Positions 47,601 through 58,795 of a stretch of DNA of 64,000 bases are shown piece after piece. The stretch covers positions 62,001 through 126,000 of the forward strand of contig WNNJ02002664.1 in the NCBI GenBank assembly GCA_012934845.2, given 5' to 3'. Source of the stretch: Pomphorhynchus laevis (Eukaryota > Acanthocephala > Palaeacanthocephala > Echinorhynchida > Pomphorhynchidae). The first letter of the stretch is position 1; every line of letters starts with the position of its first letter. The notes below the pieces were generated by a model. That model was not told where the DNA came from. It saw only the letters and a list, made by a program, of their open reading frames with translations, and did not search any database. Both the position numbers and the translations under genes were made by a program.

Positions 47601-50600
47601 AATGCTTTTTATGAATTTTATTATAAAACGTTTAGATTTTGAAATTTTAAAACTTTTATAATCAAAAGTAACTTTTTATTCCAAATTTATATTTATATTC
47701 AAATTTATCTGATTAATTAACCATTTCTTGTTATGATATACACAACTTACTGTGTTTGAAAAGTGAAACTGTCAGTTTCTGTTTCACTTTCTTAACTCAG
47801 AACAGCCGCGTGTGTTTTTTATCTTCATCTAATTGGCTAAACTGCTCATTTCCTAAATTTTCTAACTTCTGAAAGAAGTGATGACTTAATTTTATATTTT
47901 AATTATTTATAGTTATAATTTAATTATTTATATTTTAAATAATATTTATTATTATTTATTATAAAAAATAATTTAAATAATTTGTAAATTATTTAAAAAT
48001 AAAATTCTTGTAAAAAATTATTATAAATAATAAATTTATTAATTTATTATTTGTTTTACAAATAAATAATTACAACTGATGTGTTTTTCCCACGTTACCA
48101 TCCTTAATGCATACAACACGCAGATTTCTAAATTGACAATCTGACGTCTAAAAATCCAAAAATATAAATTTACTTCTATATTTACTTTTATGTTGTTATA
48201 AAGAGCCATTTTTATTTGTAATAGAATGAAGTCATAAAATAGCAAGTGAGTCATAGAATAGCAAGTGAGTTTTGCTGTACACTGACTTAACTTTTACGTT
48301 GTATATTTTTACTTCAAACTTAGAAATAATTATTTTTATTAACTCACATTGTAAATATTATCTATTTATCTGTCGGTTAATCAAAATTGAGATAATTATG
48401 TCTGCTATGCGTACAATATGCATACAACATGTAATGTAATAACAACATAACTCATGCAACATGTAATGTAACTCATACAACATGTACTGTATGCATACAA
48501 CATAAGAAAGGGGTTCTTACCGTTAATGATGAGACTGTTGTGGTCATAAGGATAATAAAATTATATTTTGTTTTATCATTATTTCATTATTGTAGCAGGC
48601 ATACTTAACAAAAATACTTTTAAATTATTTATTGATTAATATTATATAATATATTATTATTTATTACTAGTATTACTATTACTATTATTTATTACTATTT
48701 ATTATTAAATAGTTCTGCTTTTTGCCTTGTAAGTGATATAATCAAAGCATTCAAGATGTTACATAATACTGTAATTTATTATTTTAAGAAATAAATTAAA
48801 TATAATAATGGATAATTATTAATTAATTATATTATTAATTATTATTAATTATTAATTCTATTTATTAATTAATGTTATTGTATTTTTCATTCTAATTTTA
48901 ATGTTTATATGTGTAATTATTTTATTTTTATTAATTATTTTATTTTTATATTTTTTATGTAATCTAATCACTCTTTTATTTAATCTGCTTTTCTTTGCAT
49001 TTAATTTCGTTACTTTAACATTTAATCTTGACTCGTTTGCATTTCATTACATTTAATATGGCCACCACTTTTGTATCCAATATAATTTTGTTTTGTTGAA
49101 AAGATTGTGATTGCTTGCACAACGTCGATCATTAATTTTAATGTCGATCATAATGAGTCATTTGAAACATTTAAATGTTTACGTTTTTCAGCTGTTCAAA
49201 ACTGTGGCAGAACGTGGAAAATGGGCAACAACTTTTATGGATGCATATTATGATTACAAGCAAGGAAAACACAATCATGCATTTCTCAAATACCTCCTTC
49301 TTTCTGAGTTGGGATATGAAGATGCACAGTTAAATGCTGCCTACCTCCTTGATAATGGTAACTCTCTTTCATTACAGAATTATCATATAATATCATTATA
49401 TGATTTCATTACAGGATTGGTTAATCTGTTTGAAAATACTGATTCTATGAAGCGTACATTTGCACTTTATCAACGAGCTGCAAGTCAAGGAAACTCGTTT
49501 GCACGTGTGCGATTGGGAGATTTTTATTACTATGGCAATGGAGGAGTTGACAACGATTTCGAGGCAGCAGTTAGTCAATACAAAGTGGCTGCTGATTCTC
49601 ACGGCAATGCACAAGCGCTATTCAATCTTGGTTACATGTACGAAAAGGGTCTTGGATTAAGAAAGGTCTGATTTTGATTTGATGTCAAGTTTCTTTATTA
49701 ATGATGTCATGTTATCTAAGCCTTCCAAATAGTTTAGATTGACTGATATCGAAACTTTTACTACTATTAACGTGAACGACTTTAAAATACAACTGAATAA
49801 ATCAAGCCGTTTATACGATTTTTTAAACTGTTTCACAAATTCAAAATAAATCAAGCCTTACCATAATTTCTTGGATGAATATCTTACTTACAATATTAGA
49901 GTCTTGTAATCATACCGATTCACACTTGCCGTGTTTTATATCTGCTGATATCGCCAAAATTACGTTAAATTTAATTTTACTATTTTTCTCTTTTGATAAA
50001 CAATACATTGTGACTTTATTTGGAAATTTGGAAATGGTTGAAAAGCGTGAAATACAATTTACACGGTATCATTGAATTATCATTGATTACGTCTTCCCTT
50101 ATTATGTATTACATTTTATACAAGTTAGAGTAACTTAAAACATTTACATGTAAATCTATGGTTATAGTATTAAAGCCATATATGTAGCATTAATTTAATA
50201 TAATGAATATTTTATAATATTATAATATTAAAATTACTCATTTTAGCATATAATATAAGTTTAAACTTTTATAGGATTTACATTTGGCAAAGAGATTTTA
50301 CGATAAAGCATCGATCGCGAGCTCAGAAGCTATTTTGCCTACATCACTGGCATTATTCAAATTACGATTACACTTTCTACATGATCAACTTCTTCAGGTA
50401 TTATTATAAAACGATATTTAATTGTATCAGAGATAAAATTTAAAAATATCTTAGACGTTTAATTAAACGACTAAGTGATATTTCACAAACCGTTTCATGT
50501 TTTATGAAACGAATTATAAAGTAATTTTATAGCGAATTTACTTTAATAATTTACTTTAATTTATTTAATAATATTTATTTAATGTATCATTCCATAGTTA

Positions 50601-52044
50601 CAAAATTTTAAGTTAAATTACAGAATAATAATTAAATTAATTAATAATTCAAATTTTCAAATTTCGCTTTTTATGATCGATTTTTACTTTAGATTTTAAG
50701 AAGAAAAATTATAAAATATTGGAAAATACTAAATTTAATTAAAAAATACGGAAAATATTGCTAATATTTCTTTAACATAGAAATGTTATTTAATATAGAA
50801 ACATCATTTATAGCGAAGTTAACGTTAGAACAATTACTAATATCGTACTATCTAATTAAATTATTAATTATGCGTTTAAATTTCGATTAAACACGCATAA
50901 TGAAATTTTTTTTATTTTCTGTTTTTACTTTTTAAATAAACTGTTTAATTTAATGTAATTTATCAATTTATCATTTGTATAAGTTGCAGATTTTTTATTA
51001 ATTAATAATTTGATAAAAGGTTTTTATCAATTTAATTAGACAGCTTCTGATGATGTTGTACTTTCTTCCAATTGCACATCAATTAGCTAAATTATCAAAT
51101 TAGCTAAATGTAGTCGTTTCGTTAATTAAAAATTAATAAAGAATATTAATTCATAACTATTACTTAATTAATTAAAAATTCATTATTAAAAATGAAATTA
51201 GCGTTTATGTTTTATATATGTAATAGATTTATTTATTTTTATCTGTAATTTTGTTACATAAAATATAAAATTCTTAATTTGCGATTACTTTTATAATTAA
51301 TTTGTAATAATTAAAATCGTATATTAATACAATTAATATACAATTATATATGATATATAATTAGACATATTATATAATATATAATTGATTTCTTCAAGTA
51401 TATATAATTATGTATGCATTATGTATGTAATAAGTTTATTTATATTTATTAACGAACAAATCGATTATATATTATATAATTACACATTATAATTATAATT
51501 ATATTATAATATAATTATAATTATTAATTATAATATGCAATCGATTTTGTAAACGCTTAAGAAAGATTTTTAGTCTCATAATATTACTTTGACGTAGCAG
51601 CGAATTCATTGCTCCGTCATTTTATTTAACATGAAAATGTTATTTTATTAATAATATGTCTACTAAACGAATATTTTAATTTGAGTTTAATATTTCAAAT
51701 ATTTTAATTTCTGTGTTTCAACCTTTACGCTTTTGAAGTTTCGATTAGCAATAAAAGTTTATAATTAAATTTTATTTTATATTACCTTTTTATCTAAAAT
51801 GTTTGTCAATAGTTATTTTGTAACTGAAATATTTTTTATTTTAAAAATAGTTTTTAAAATATTTAAGATTTAACTAACTTGAGAAGTGAAATCCAATAAA
51901 AATTGTAAATCTTTTAAATATTTCTAGTATTCACCTTTCAAGCGTACAGTTATACTCCTAAAAGAAATGCGAGCTCTGCGTATCGGCACCTTGATTTCCG
52001 GACTACTCATATTTTTGTTATTCTTTTGGCAACGATTTTTCTAG
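35675..52044 (+). CDS. SEL1L: SEL1L/Hrd3-like ERAD adaptor (5' exons missing)
   Basis: SEL1L/Hrd3 holds and regulates the Hrd1 ubiquitin ligase in the ER membrane and presents luminal misfolded proteins. Exons: 35675-35738 (tentative), 38229-38289, 39136-39301, 40604-40657, 40704-40763, 43586-43667, 44997-45154, 45206-45262, 45313-45381, 45436-45513, 47200-47262, 47318-47405, 47448-47596, 49192-49357, 49415-49665, 50275-50397 and 51928-52044 (stop TAG). Phases agree at each junction and all introns are GT-AG. The protein shows ADNLYHEGLSYINGT, then Sel1 repeats (AYLFGEYLSFD, GFMHANGLGFNSSQ, GLMYYHGIGVKKD, GYMYEKGLGLRKD), the linker VVHKIRLSDEGDSP, and a C-terminal membrane segment (IGTLISGLLIFLLFFW). 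The order follows human SEL1L throughout. The signal peptide and N-terminal region are not in view. Introns of 42 to about 2,800 bp hold Penelope-like, hAT and LINE debris. Confidence 0.92.
35975..37335 (-). mobile_element. Penelope-like element, family B (SEL1L intron copy)
   Basis: Lies in the intron between SEL1L exons 35675-35738 and 38229-38289. RT pieces on the - strand: INTYDFSTLYTNLDLVDI (37100-37040), FRYIDDM near 36610-36630 (active-site box with both Asp present), and the C-terminal part 36613-36155 with IYPKSLILNKTN and GVYLDMNIKLT, ending KFLWMDNK and stop. There is no GIY-YIG nuclease after the RT in this or the 58-kb copy. The 3' untranslated part (36154-35975) is the structured repeat shared by all copies. 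The region 36726-36776 has been replaced by a fold-back. It is broken by frameshifts. Confidence 0.75.
37336..38228. other. SEL1L intron remainder, with two fold-backs
   Basis: AT-rich. Perfect hairpins AAAGACCCTAG / CTAGGGTCTTT (37483-37509) and AATATTTGGTTCAT / ATGAACCAAATATT (37981-38010, loop of two bases). No gene is seen apart from the SEL1L exon that follows. Confidence 0.7.
41121..41343. repeat. Two tandem copies of a 122-bp unit in a SEL1L intron
   Basis: The segment GGTTTTTCAACTTCTGCTGT at 41121 recurs at 41243 (GGTTTTTCAATTTCTGCTGT) and similarity continues through AGACTCAATTTCATGG. A few differences and a short deletion separate the copies. Confidence 0.8.
41580..41780. repeat. 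hAT-type non-autonomous remnant, right end
   Basis: Ends with GGGGTCGCGGCCCGTAGG and TTGAGAACCGCCG, read inward as CGGTTCTCAACCTACGGGCC, a terminal repeat typical of hAT-derived small elements. I do not find the left end or a target duplication. Confidence 0.5.
42478..43335 (-). repeat. Penelope-like 3' ends, two partial copies in tandem
   Basis: The unit starting AAATCAGCTAACTGAG occurs at 42478 and 42955. Each leads to the block with CAGCGGGGCCAAATACATGC (42609-42628; degenerate near 43222-43240). The first copy is missing the part before ACATAGCAG. The segment 42677-43330 is nearly identical to 56196-56830. No coding part is present. All lie in the SEL1L intron between exons 40704-40763 and 43586-43667. 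Confidence 0.75.
43668..44996. other. SEL1L intron, no further feature
   Basis: About 1.3 kb of AT-rich sequence with no mobile-element motif that I recognise. Confidence 0.6.
45780..47150 (+). mobile_element. LINE remnant in a SEL1L intron
   Basis: Related to the LINE at 5.8-12.9 kb. Readable RT pieces: LYKIFIDFSNDFDSINCS (46315-46370, motif with the first catalytic Asp), VMPYDPIRPLLFSYFSVDHL (46497-46556) and the C-terminal KSQFRFVKREFT (47013-47045). The YADD box is lost. A 12-bp fold-back (46442-46470) has been inserted. It is strongly decayed. Confidence 0.65.
47597..49191. other. SEL1L intron with AT microsatellites
   Basis: Low-complexity ATT/TAT tracts at 47880-48050 and 48600-48860. 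Three or four imperfect repeats of ACAACATGTAATGTAA lie at 48420-48505. An inverted pair AAAGTGAAAC / GTTTCACTTT occurs at 47759-47789. No gene is seen. Confidence 0.6.
50398..51927. other. Last SEL1L intron, AT-rich
   Basis: About 1.5 kb of very AT-rich sequence, with TA-rich simple sequence at 51330-51540. Nothing else is recognised. Confidence 0.6.
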
Positions 52045-52425
52045 TGACTTTTTTGATAACTATGTAATAATGCTGAAATAGTTTTTGAATAGAATATATG
52101 AATATATATTAATGTAATGATTGTGAAATGGCAATATTAATTAAAACGAATCGTTAAAGTTATATAATGTGAATAATTCAGAGAATTTTGTCTAGATGGT
52201 CTAAGTTTTAAATGATGTGCCCATTGGAATAGGCTATGAGAGCTAAAAAAAATTGGATGCCAAAATTTAAAGTATGTTATATTTTCTAAATCTAATAAAT
52301 AGTCCATGTCTTTACAGAAAATGAATCAACAATTTAAAAAAATGTTTTACGATGAAACTTTATAATGATTATAGTTCGCATCATTTAAAACTTTATATTG
52401 ATTCTTACAATATGACGATTTTTAT
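52045..52425. other. 3' flank of SEL1L
   Basis: No gene. AATAAA-like signals (for example near 52293-52298, CTAATAAAT) could end the SEL1L transcript, but none is clearly preferred. Confidence 0.4.
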
Positions 52426-52860
52426 TTCAATTCAATTCAATTCAAGATCCTTTATTTATCAAATAACCCGAATAGCGGATATCTTCGCTATTTGTAACAC
52501 TTTCATTGTACAAATTGATAACAATATAGAGAAAATAAATAGCCAAAATAAATAGTAGTTTAATATTTGAAACGCGAACTACTTAGAAGACCCGAAATTT
52601 ATTTCCCACACGAATTTATGTAATCAAGAGCCCGGTAGAGAAAGCTATTTTTTAGATGTTCCGTGTCCTACAACAAGCTGTTGCCCACTTACGATTTGAT
52701 CGTATATCAGCTGAGTATAAATGATTATTGGTGTGACATAAATAAGACTGGTCAGTAAGCGTTTGAAGAATGTTCGAGTTTGCCTTTTTCTTGAAGTATT
52801 GACTAGAATTGCATCAAATGTAGGCAACATTTGGTGTTTAACATTTTATTGTTTAATTTT
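52426..52860 (-). mobile_element. CR1-like LINE 3' end with TTGAA repeat tail
   Basis: The - strand ends with a tail of TTGAATTGAATTGAATTGAA (52427-52446), preceded by ATAAAGGATC and a hairpin from TAGCGAAGATATCCGCTATT. The last open piece (52830-52645) ends VVGHGTSKK and stop. A short perfect tandem tail of this kind is characteristic of several LINE groups. It is 5' truncated. Confidence 0.6.
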
Positions 52861-53850
52861 ATACAAAAAATAAAACAAATAATAAAAAATGTAAATGTAT
52901 TTGTCTTTTAATAAGCACTTAACTTTGTAACTAGTAATTAATCACAAATGTAATCGTCTATGTCAAGGCATCAGTTACCAAATGCCATTAATTAGTAATT
53001 AATGATAAATGCAGAAAACACAGAGAATAATACGTTCCTGCAAATAATCCGTTCAAATAATCCCTTCGCAATGTAGGGATTATCGACTCGATTATCCACG
53101 CAATTCACGAATACGATCTCTATATCCGCTGCCTCACTAAAAACTGGCATTGAAGGGAATAATCCGTAACTATATGCAATTGGGCGGGAGGCTTTAAAAT
53201 TTTAAATTACGATAAAAATAAATGATAAACGCAGAAAACATCTTTAGAGCATAATCTGTTTCTAAATTATTAAATTTTTATAAAAACGAAATTAAAATAA
53301 TAAAATTCGAACGAATTTTGTTGGAAGTAATAATTTCCATACAAAATACCAGTAACAATTTCTACATTAAAAGATCCCATATAAAAATAGAAACGATTTA
53401 ATTATTATATAATTATGTAAAGGATAATTATGTATATAATTCTATTTATAGAATTAAAAAATAATTATAATCTTTAGAACAAACTTATTTGAAAAATAGA
53501 GCAATGATCGAACGCTATAGTTTAATTGTATATGGAAAAACGAAAAAATTGAAACAACATTATCAATTAGTTAAAACTACAATTTTCTAAAAATATTTAT
53601 AAACAAGAAGACGAACATTTTTTTAACTGGCTAAAAGTTAAAAAATCATGTATGCGTACGACTTATTAAAAATTTCTCAACGATTGTTTCCAATTTGACG
53701 TTGTTGATTTTTCATAGGCTAATGTATTTTATAGTTTATATAATTTTTCTTCAAATTAGCACAGGTTAATTGAATTTCACCTATAGCGCTTATATGTAAA
53801 GTCTGAACTTGTTTATGAGTTCAGAGCTTACAATTATGTAAGTTTATAAG
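52861..53850. other. AT-rich intergenic sequence
   Basis: No gene. The segment 53760-53815 (GGTTAATTGAATTTCACCTA...) is repeated at 54925-54975. The segment near 53200 resembles 55920-55985 (AAATTACGATTAAAATAA, GATAAATGCAGAAAACA), so this region has been locally duplicated. Confidence 0.6.
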
Positions 53851-54720
53851 CTTACAATTTCAATTCCTTTGACTTTCTGATCAATCGGAGGATATAGCAT
53901 TGTTGTAAACTAAAATATTTTAAATTATTAGAAGACGGGAAAAATATATTTAATATAATGAAAACAATCGTTAAATTAACTTTTAATGATAAATTTGTAT
54001 ATAAATTTGTATATTTGTACCCGTCATCAACAACTTCATAAGATCGAATAATCCTGTCAATTTTATTGCGTCTAACGAATATGTCTGTAAAACTAGGATC
54101 GAATTCCTTCCCTGCTCTTCTTGCATTATTAGGTTTCATGCAATCAATTGCACTTGGATCACTCCAAGTTAAATCAGTTACCTTGAACAGTACACTTTTA
54201 TTCAAATAAGATGCATGAAAAACAACCAAGTTTGCTTAAATGCAACAATAATGGATTTTATTGCCAGCTTATGACTTTTTGAACAAAGTTTGAAAAATTG
54301 AAAGTTAAAGATTTACTTTTAAATCACGATTTTATAGATCGCTAAGTATAAAAACAAGTAAAACCAAAAATATTGTAAGATGATGTAAATAATCAAAGTT
54401 GAAGACAGAAGAGTCAACACAAATAATTGAAATCATTGAAAGCCAAATCAATCTATAATTTAAATTAATCTTCAAATGGTTATATATTAACCATTTATTT
54501 ATTAATATATTATTTTATATCTAAATATATTTAAATTTAAACACAAATAAACAATAAGCGCTTACAATTTCAATTCCTTTGACTTTCTGATCAATTGGAG
54601 GATATAGCATTGTTGTAAACTAAAATATTTTAAATTAGTAGAAGACGAAAAAAATATATTTAATATAAGGAGAACAATCGTTAAATTAACTTTTAATGAT
54701 AAATTTGTATATAAATTTGC
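53851..54720. repeat. 165-bp direct repeat around phosphatase exon
   Basis: The sequence 53851-54010 (TTACAATTTCAATTCCTTTG...) recurs at 54562-54720 with few differences. The first copy ends about ten bases before the splice donor of the phosphatase exon (54021-54234), so the duplication copied intron sequence only. Confidence 0.8.
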
Positions 54721-55779
54721 AAATTATGAAACGGTAAATTTTTTGAAACGGTACTTTTATTTCTTGGAAGGAGAAAAACGACAATTTTAAATGCTTAAGG
54801 TTTTTAATTAAAAAATAGTTGATACATATTTGATAATTTATTATTAAATAACCAAGCCAACATCACGCAAAAAGTTCAACTTTATAATTTTTAAGTAGTA
54901 CATATAATTTATATTAATAGTACAGGTTAATTGAATTTCACCTATAGCGCTTATATGTCAAGTCTGAACTTATTTTACGAACAAATCACAAAGTAAAAGC
55001 TATTAATTCTCAAGTAGAAGTTAGTTATAGAAATCTAAAACAAATTTTTAAAATCAGAATACAATATTTTTATAAAATAAATAGATTTATTTCAAACCTA
55101 GGCATTTTTCTATTAAATAATATTATTAAATATTAATATCCATTAGCATTAAAATGCATGATAGCTTATCAATTAAACGGAAACAAGGACATCATATAAC
55201 TGAGATATCAATTCACACGTTTTAACTAACAATGCATTTTTAAATAATTAAAATTAAAATTCTTATTAAAACATTTTGACTCAATTTTATGTATCAATGA
55301 CATTAGAAAAACAATAAAATCGAAAGATGTTCTATATAACCGATGCTATCGAAATATAACAATAAATGATTTCTGCCTTTTGTTTTTCGTTTCTAAAATA
55401 AATCAAATTAATAAATCATGATCGAAACTTTCGATTCAATATAAGACGTTGCACTAATTGTCACGACAAAAATGGTAACAAGAAGCTAGTTGATATAGCA
55501 TGGTTAGCATACATAAATTAAAAATGTGAACAGGCAAAGCATATTTGGACATTTTATATAATTAATTCTACAATCTTAATCAGGTAAATCATTTGACAAT
55601 CATTGACAAAAATACATGCAATAAATAAGTACGCACTTTTCTACGATCGATCTTTTGGATAGAATTTAACATCATTCCATTAGATATGCCTCCATGCATA
55701 ATAGCAACTCGTTCCGACCCGTCAATAACTGTCACAAGAGAAAGAGATGCACATAAATTGTGCACAGCCATAATAATAA
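54021..55779 (-). CDS. PPP-family serine/threonine phosphatase, two exons (partial, possibly decayed)
   Basis: Exons 55779-55633 and 54234-54021 on the - strand join in frame (donor GTACTT, acceptor TTTAAG) with about 1.4 kb between them. The first gives LCASLSLVTVIDGSERVAIM then HGGIS, matching the PPP block with the metal-site His of HGG. The second gives VLFKVTDLTWSDPSAIDC, ARRAGKEFDPSF and IDRIIRSYEVVDDGYKY, matching the PPP run from (D-L-L-W-S-D-P) to (R-S-H-E...GY). The His of R-[AS]-H-[EQ], a metal ligand, is Tyr here. I find neither the upstream GDxHG and GDxxDRG blocks nor the downstream FSAPNY block within the window. It is closest in feel to PP1/PPEF-like members. It may be a pseudophosphatase, a gene fragment, or a gene with distant exons. 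Confidence 0.65.
54721..55632. other. Intron or spacer sequence of the phosphatase locus
   Basis: AT-rich with no additional exon that I can support. Confidence 0.5.
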
Positions 55780-56195
55780 CTTGTCCTTTATTCTAAGAAC
55801 GTTTCTGATACAAATGATAAAGGAAAAAACTAAATACCTTATACTTTCTAATACATTCGTCACGAAAACCGTATCTCAATAGAAATTATTTGTTTAAAAT
55901 ATAAACACTAAGCTAGATGCAATTAGGCGCAAGGCTTTAAAATTTTAAATTACGATTAAAATAATTGATAAATGCAGAAAACACCTTTAGAGAATATTCA
56001 AGTTCTACATTAAAATAGCCAATATAAAAGTAGAAATGATTTAATTATTATATATAAATAAATATCAAATAAATAAAAAATAATTTATTAAGAATAATTT
56101 ATTCCTCAATTTAAATAAATTATAAATTGATTCATTTAAAATTTATTTAATAGGAAATATGAAAGCTAAGTATTTTATGCTAAATTATCATATAC

Positions 56196-56990
56196 ATGAA
56201 GATTTAAAGCTATATTTATAAATTATACTTTATGTCTTTATGAATTAAATCTTAAAAGGTTTATTACTGTCTTTGAGAAAGGGAATTATAGGATCCCATG
56301 ATCTAATCGTAATTAAAATCTAATCGTATTATAATTTATATAATTTATTCCTCCAAATAGAAACGTCAAATAATGTCAATATTTCTTTTTAGATGATGTC
56401 ATCTTAAAAAATGCAAGAAGAGAAAATTTGGACTTGAGAAACACTGAAAAATATTGAAATATACTGAAAATTAAATCAGCTAACTGAGTCTACGTATTTA
56501 ATATAATTATAAAATAAACAAAACATAATAATGCTAAATCAAAATTTAATAATTAAATAATAAAATTAATAATTGTTTTTAGATTTTCTATAATTTAAAT
56601 CAAGTTAAAAAAATGAAATTTAAAATAAACGTCATTTTATGAATTGACTAATAAATAGCAGACGTTGTATCAGAATAAGAATTAGAGGTCATCAGGAGGA
56701 ACTGCTATGCTATCAGGTTTCGGCCCTTAACTCCTCTACCCAACATAGCAGCCGGGCCAAATACATGCTAATGATGTATTTCCTCTGAAATAACTATCTA
56801 GTATCTTATTCTAATACAAAGTATATTATTTATTATCCATCCATAAAAATTTGCCACTTAAGAGTTTAAATTTATTCTTTATATTATTGTGTTGATTTAT
56901 ATATTTTACTATTTTCTGCTTGATGTTATTTTTATAGTAACCAAGTTTAAAATATGTATCTATTAAATAATATATACATTTATATATTAA
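56196..56990 (-). repeat. Penelope-like 3' end with RT C-terminal stub
   Basis: 56196-56830 is nearly identical to 42677-43330. 56831-56990 adds the last codons of the Penelope-like protein (KFLWMDG region, - strand), then stops abruptly. It contains the structured block with GGCCCTTAACTCC and CAGCCGGGCC (about 56720-56760). Confidence 0.75.
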
Positions 56991-57617
56991 TTAAAAAGTA
57001 AGATTTGTATATATCTGAACAAATCTCACTCCTTAACATGTCATTTTATTAAAATAGATGGTCGATTAAGAGCATTGATTTTACCAATGGTAGATCTCAT
57101 CGATAAATGCTTGATGATGAGACAGCATTCAAATTATAATCACGTAACTCATATATTGAATGTTTAAATATAATTTAAGAAGAATCAGTGTTTCTCGTCT
57201 TCTTGTATGTATATAAACTATCCTAAACTATTTATATGAACTATTTATATTAATAAATATTGTCATAATTTTTTTATAAAATTAATAAAAAAGGATAAAA
57301 TACTTACAGATTTTAATTATTTAATTTAACAATTTTATAAATTTTGAACACTTTCAAATAACATTTCCTCACTTTTTAAATACATCCTTTTGCAAAAGTT
57401 TATATTTAAAATAAAGTTTAATTGTAGTTTAAGACGTAAAAAGATTCACAATTTTGTTGATGTTCTAATTCATATGTTTATATTTGTATATTTATACGAA
57501 CACTTAAATGCGTAATATTGACTCATGAAGGAAACTTGTTTTTTCTTATTACCCAAGTTGAAATTAAGAGATTTACATTTTGATTATAATTAGATCATTA
57601 TTTTGACTATAGAAAAT
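56991..57617. other. AT-rich spacer
   Basis: Nothing recognisable. Confidence 0.6.
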
Positions 57618-57761
57618 TACAATTAATCAAATCAGCTAACTGAGTCTACGTATTGTTATATAATTATAAAATAAACAAAACATAATAATGCTAAATCAAA
57701 TTTAATAATTAAATAATAAAATTAATAATTGTTTTTAGATTTTCTATAATTTAAATCAAGT

Positions 57762-57792
<31 letters not shown>

Positions 57793-58795
57793 ATTTAAAA
57801 TAAACGTCATTTTTATGAATTGACTAATAAATAACAGACGTTGTATCAGAATAAGAATTAGAGGTCATCAGGAGGAACTGCTATGCTATCAGGTTTCAGC
57901 CCCTAACTCCTCTACCCAACATAGCAGCGGGGCCAAATACATGCTAATGATGTATTTCCTCTGAAATAACTATCTAGTATCTTATTCTAATGCAAAGTAT
58001 ATTATTTATTATTCATCCATAAAAATTTGCCACTCAAGAGTTTAAATTTATTCTTTATATTATTGTGTTGATTTATATATTTTACTATTTTCTGCTTGAT
58101 GTTATTTTTATAGTAACCAAGTTTAAAATATGTATCTATTAAATTATTTAAATGATTTTAAAGAAAGCCAATATCATTACATATTGTTGCAATTCTTAAA
58201 ATTTCATTATTTAATGTATTATATTTTATATTATATGGTATGCATGAATGCTCATGCAAAAATATTTCTTGTAAATTTAAATATGTCATCTTTACGATAT
58301 AAATTAATAGTAGTTTTAGTTAATGTTATTTAATGTTCATATCTAGATATACACCTTCTTTATCATTAATATTGGTTTTGTTAAGAATAAGGCTTTCTGG
58401 ATAAATTTGTTCACTAATTGAATAAACATTATTAGAATTAAATATACATATATCACTAATGTATCGAAACATAAAATTCATATATTTATATAGTTTAGAT
58501 CTAGTTTTTACACAGTTATGAACAAATTCATATTCTACACAGCTTAAAAACAAGTCAGCTATAATCGGGCTACTATTACCACCCATAGGAACACCTTTTA
58601 TTTGTCTAAATACAGATGTCCCGACCTTTAAATAATTTTGATTTATTAAAATATTTAAGGATTCTATTAATTCAATTTTATCCATATATTTATATTTACT
58701 TGATGGTTTAATTTTTGTTAGATAGGCGTTATTATTATAACATATATATAGAGTGAACAACGGTCCAGGATTTCTTACGAAATACGGCATTTATA
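57618..58795 (-). mobile_element. Penelope-like element, family B, 3' half
   Basis: The same element as at 36 kb. 58790-58326 (- strand) gives RQIKGVPMGGNSSPIIADLF and MFRYISDICIFNS. The active-site box has Ser where the first Asp is expected. IYPESLILNKTN and GVYLDMNIK follow. The remaining C-terminus is readable in other frames down to about 58010, and the 3' structured region spans 57840-58000. No nuclease domain is present. The left limit is the AAATCAGCTAACTGAG unit at 57626. Confidence 0.75.

Noticed and set aside
53852-54018. C-terminal extension of the phosphatase ORF
   Set aside because: Sequence past the splice donor is AT-rich and also occurs in a second copy at 54.56 kb, so it is intron.
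56690-56760. Canonical hammerhead in the Penelope-like 3' region
   Set aside because: GAAA, the GTA-GAGGA site and CTGATGA occur in an order that no circular permutation of the hammerhead allows.
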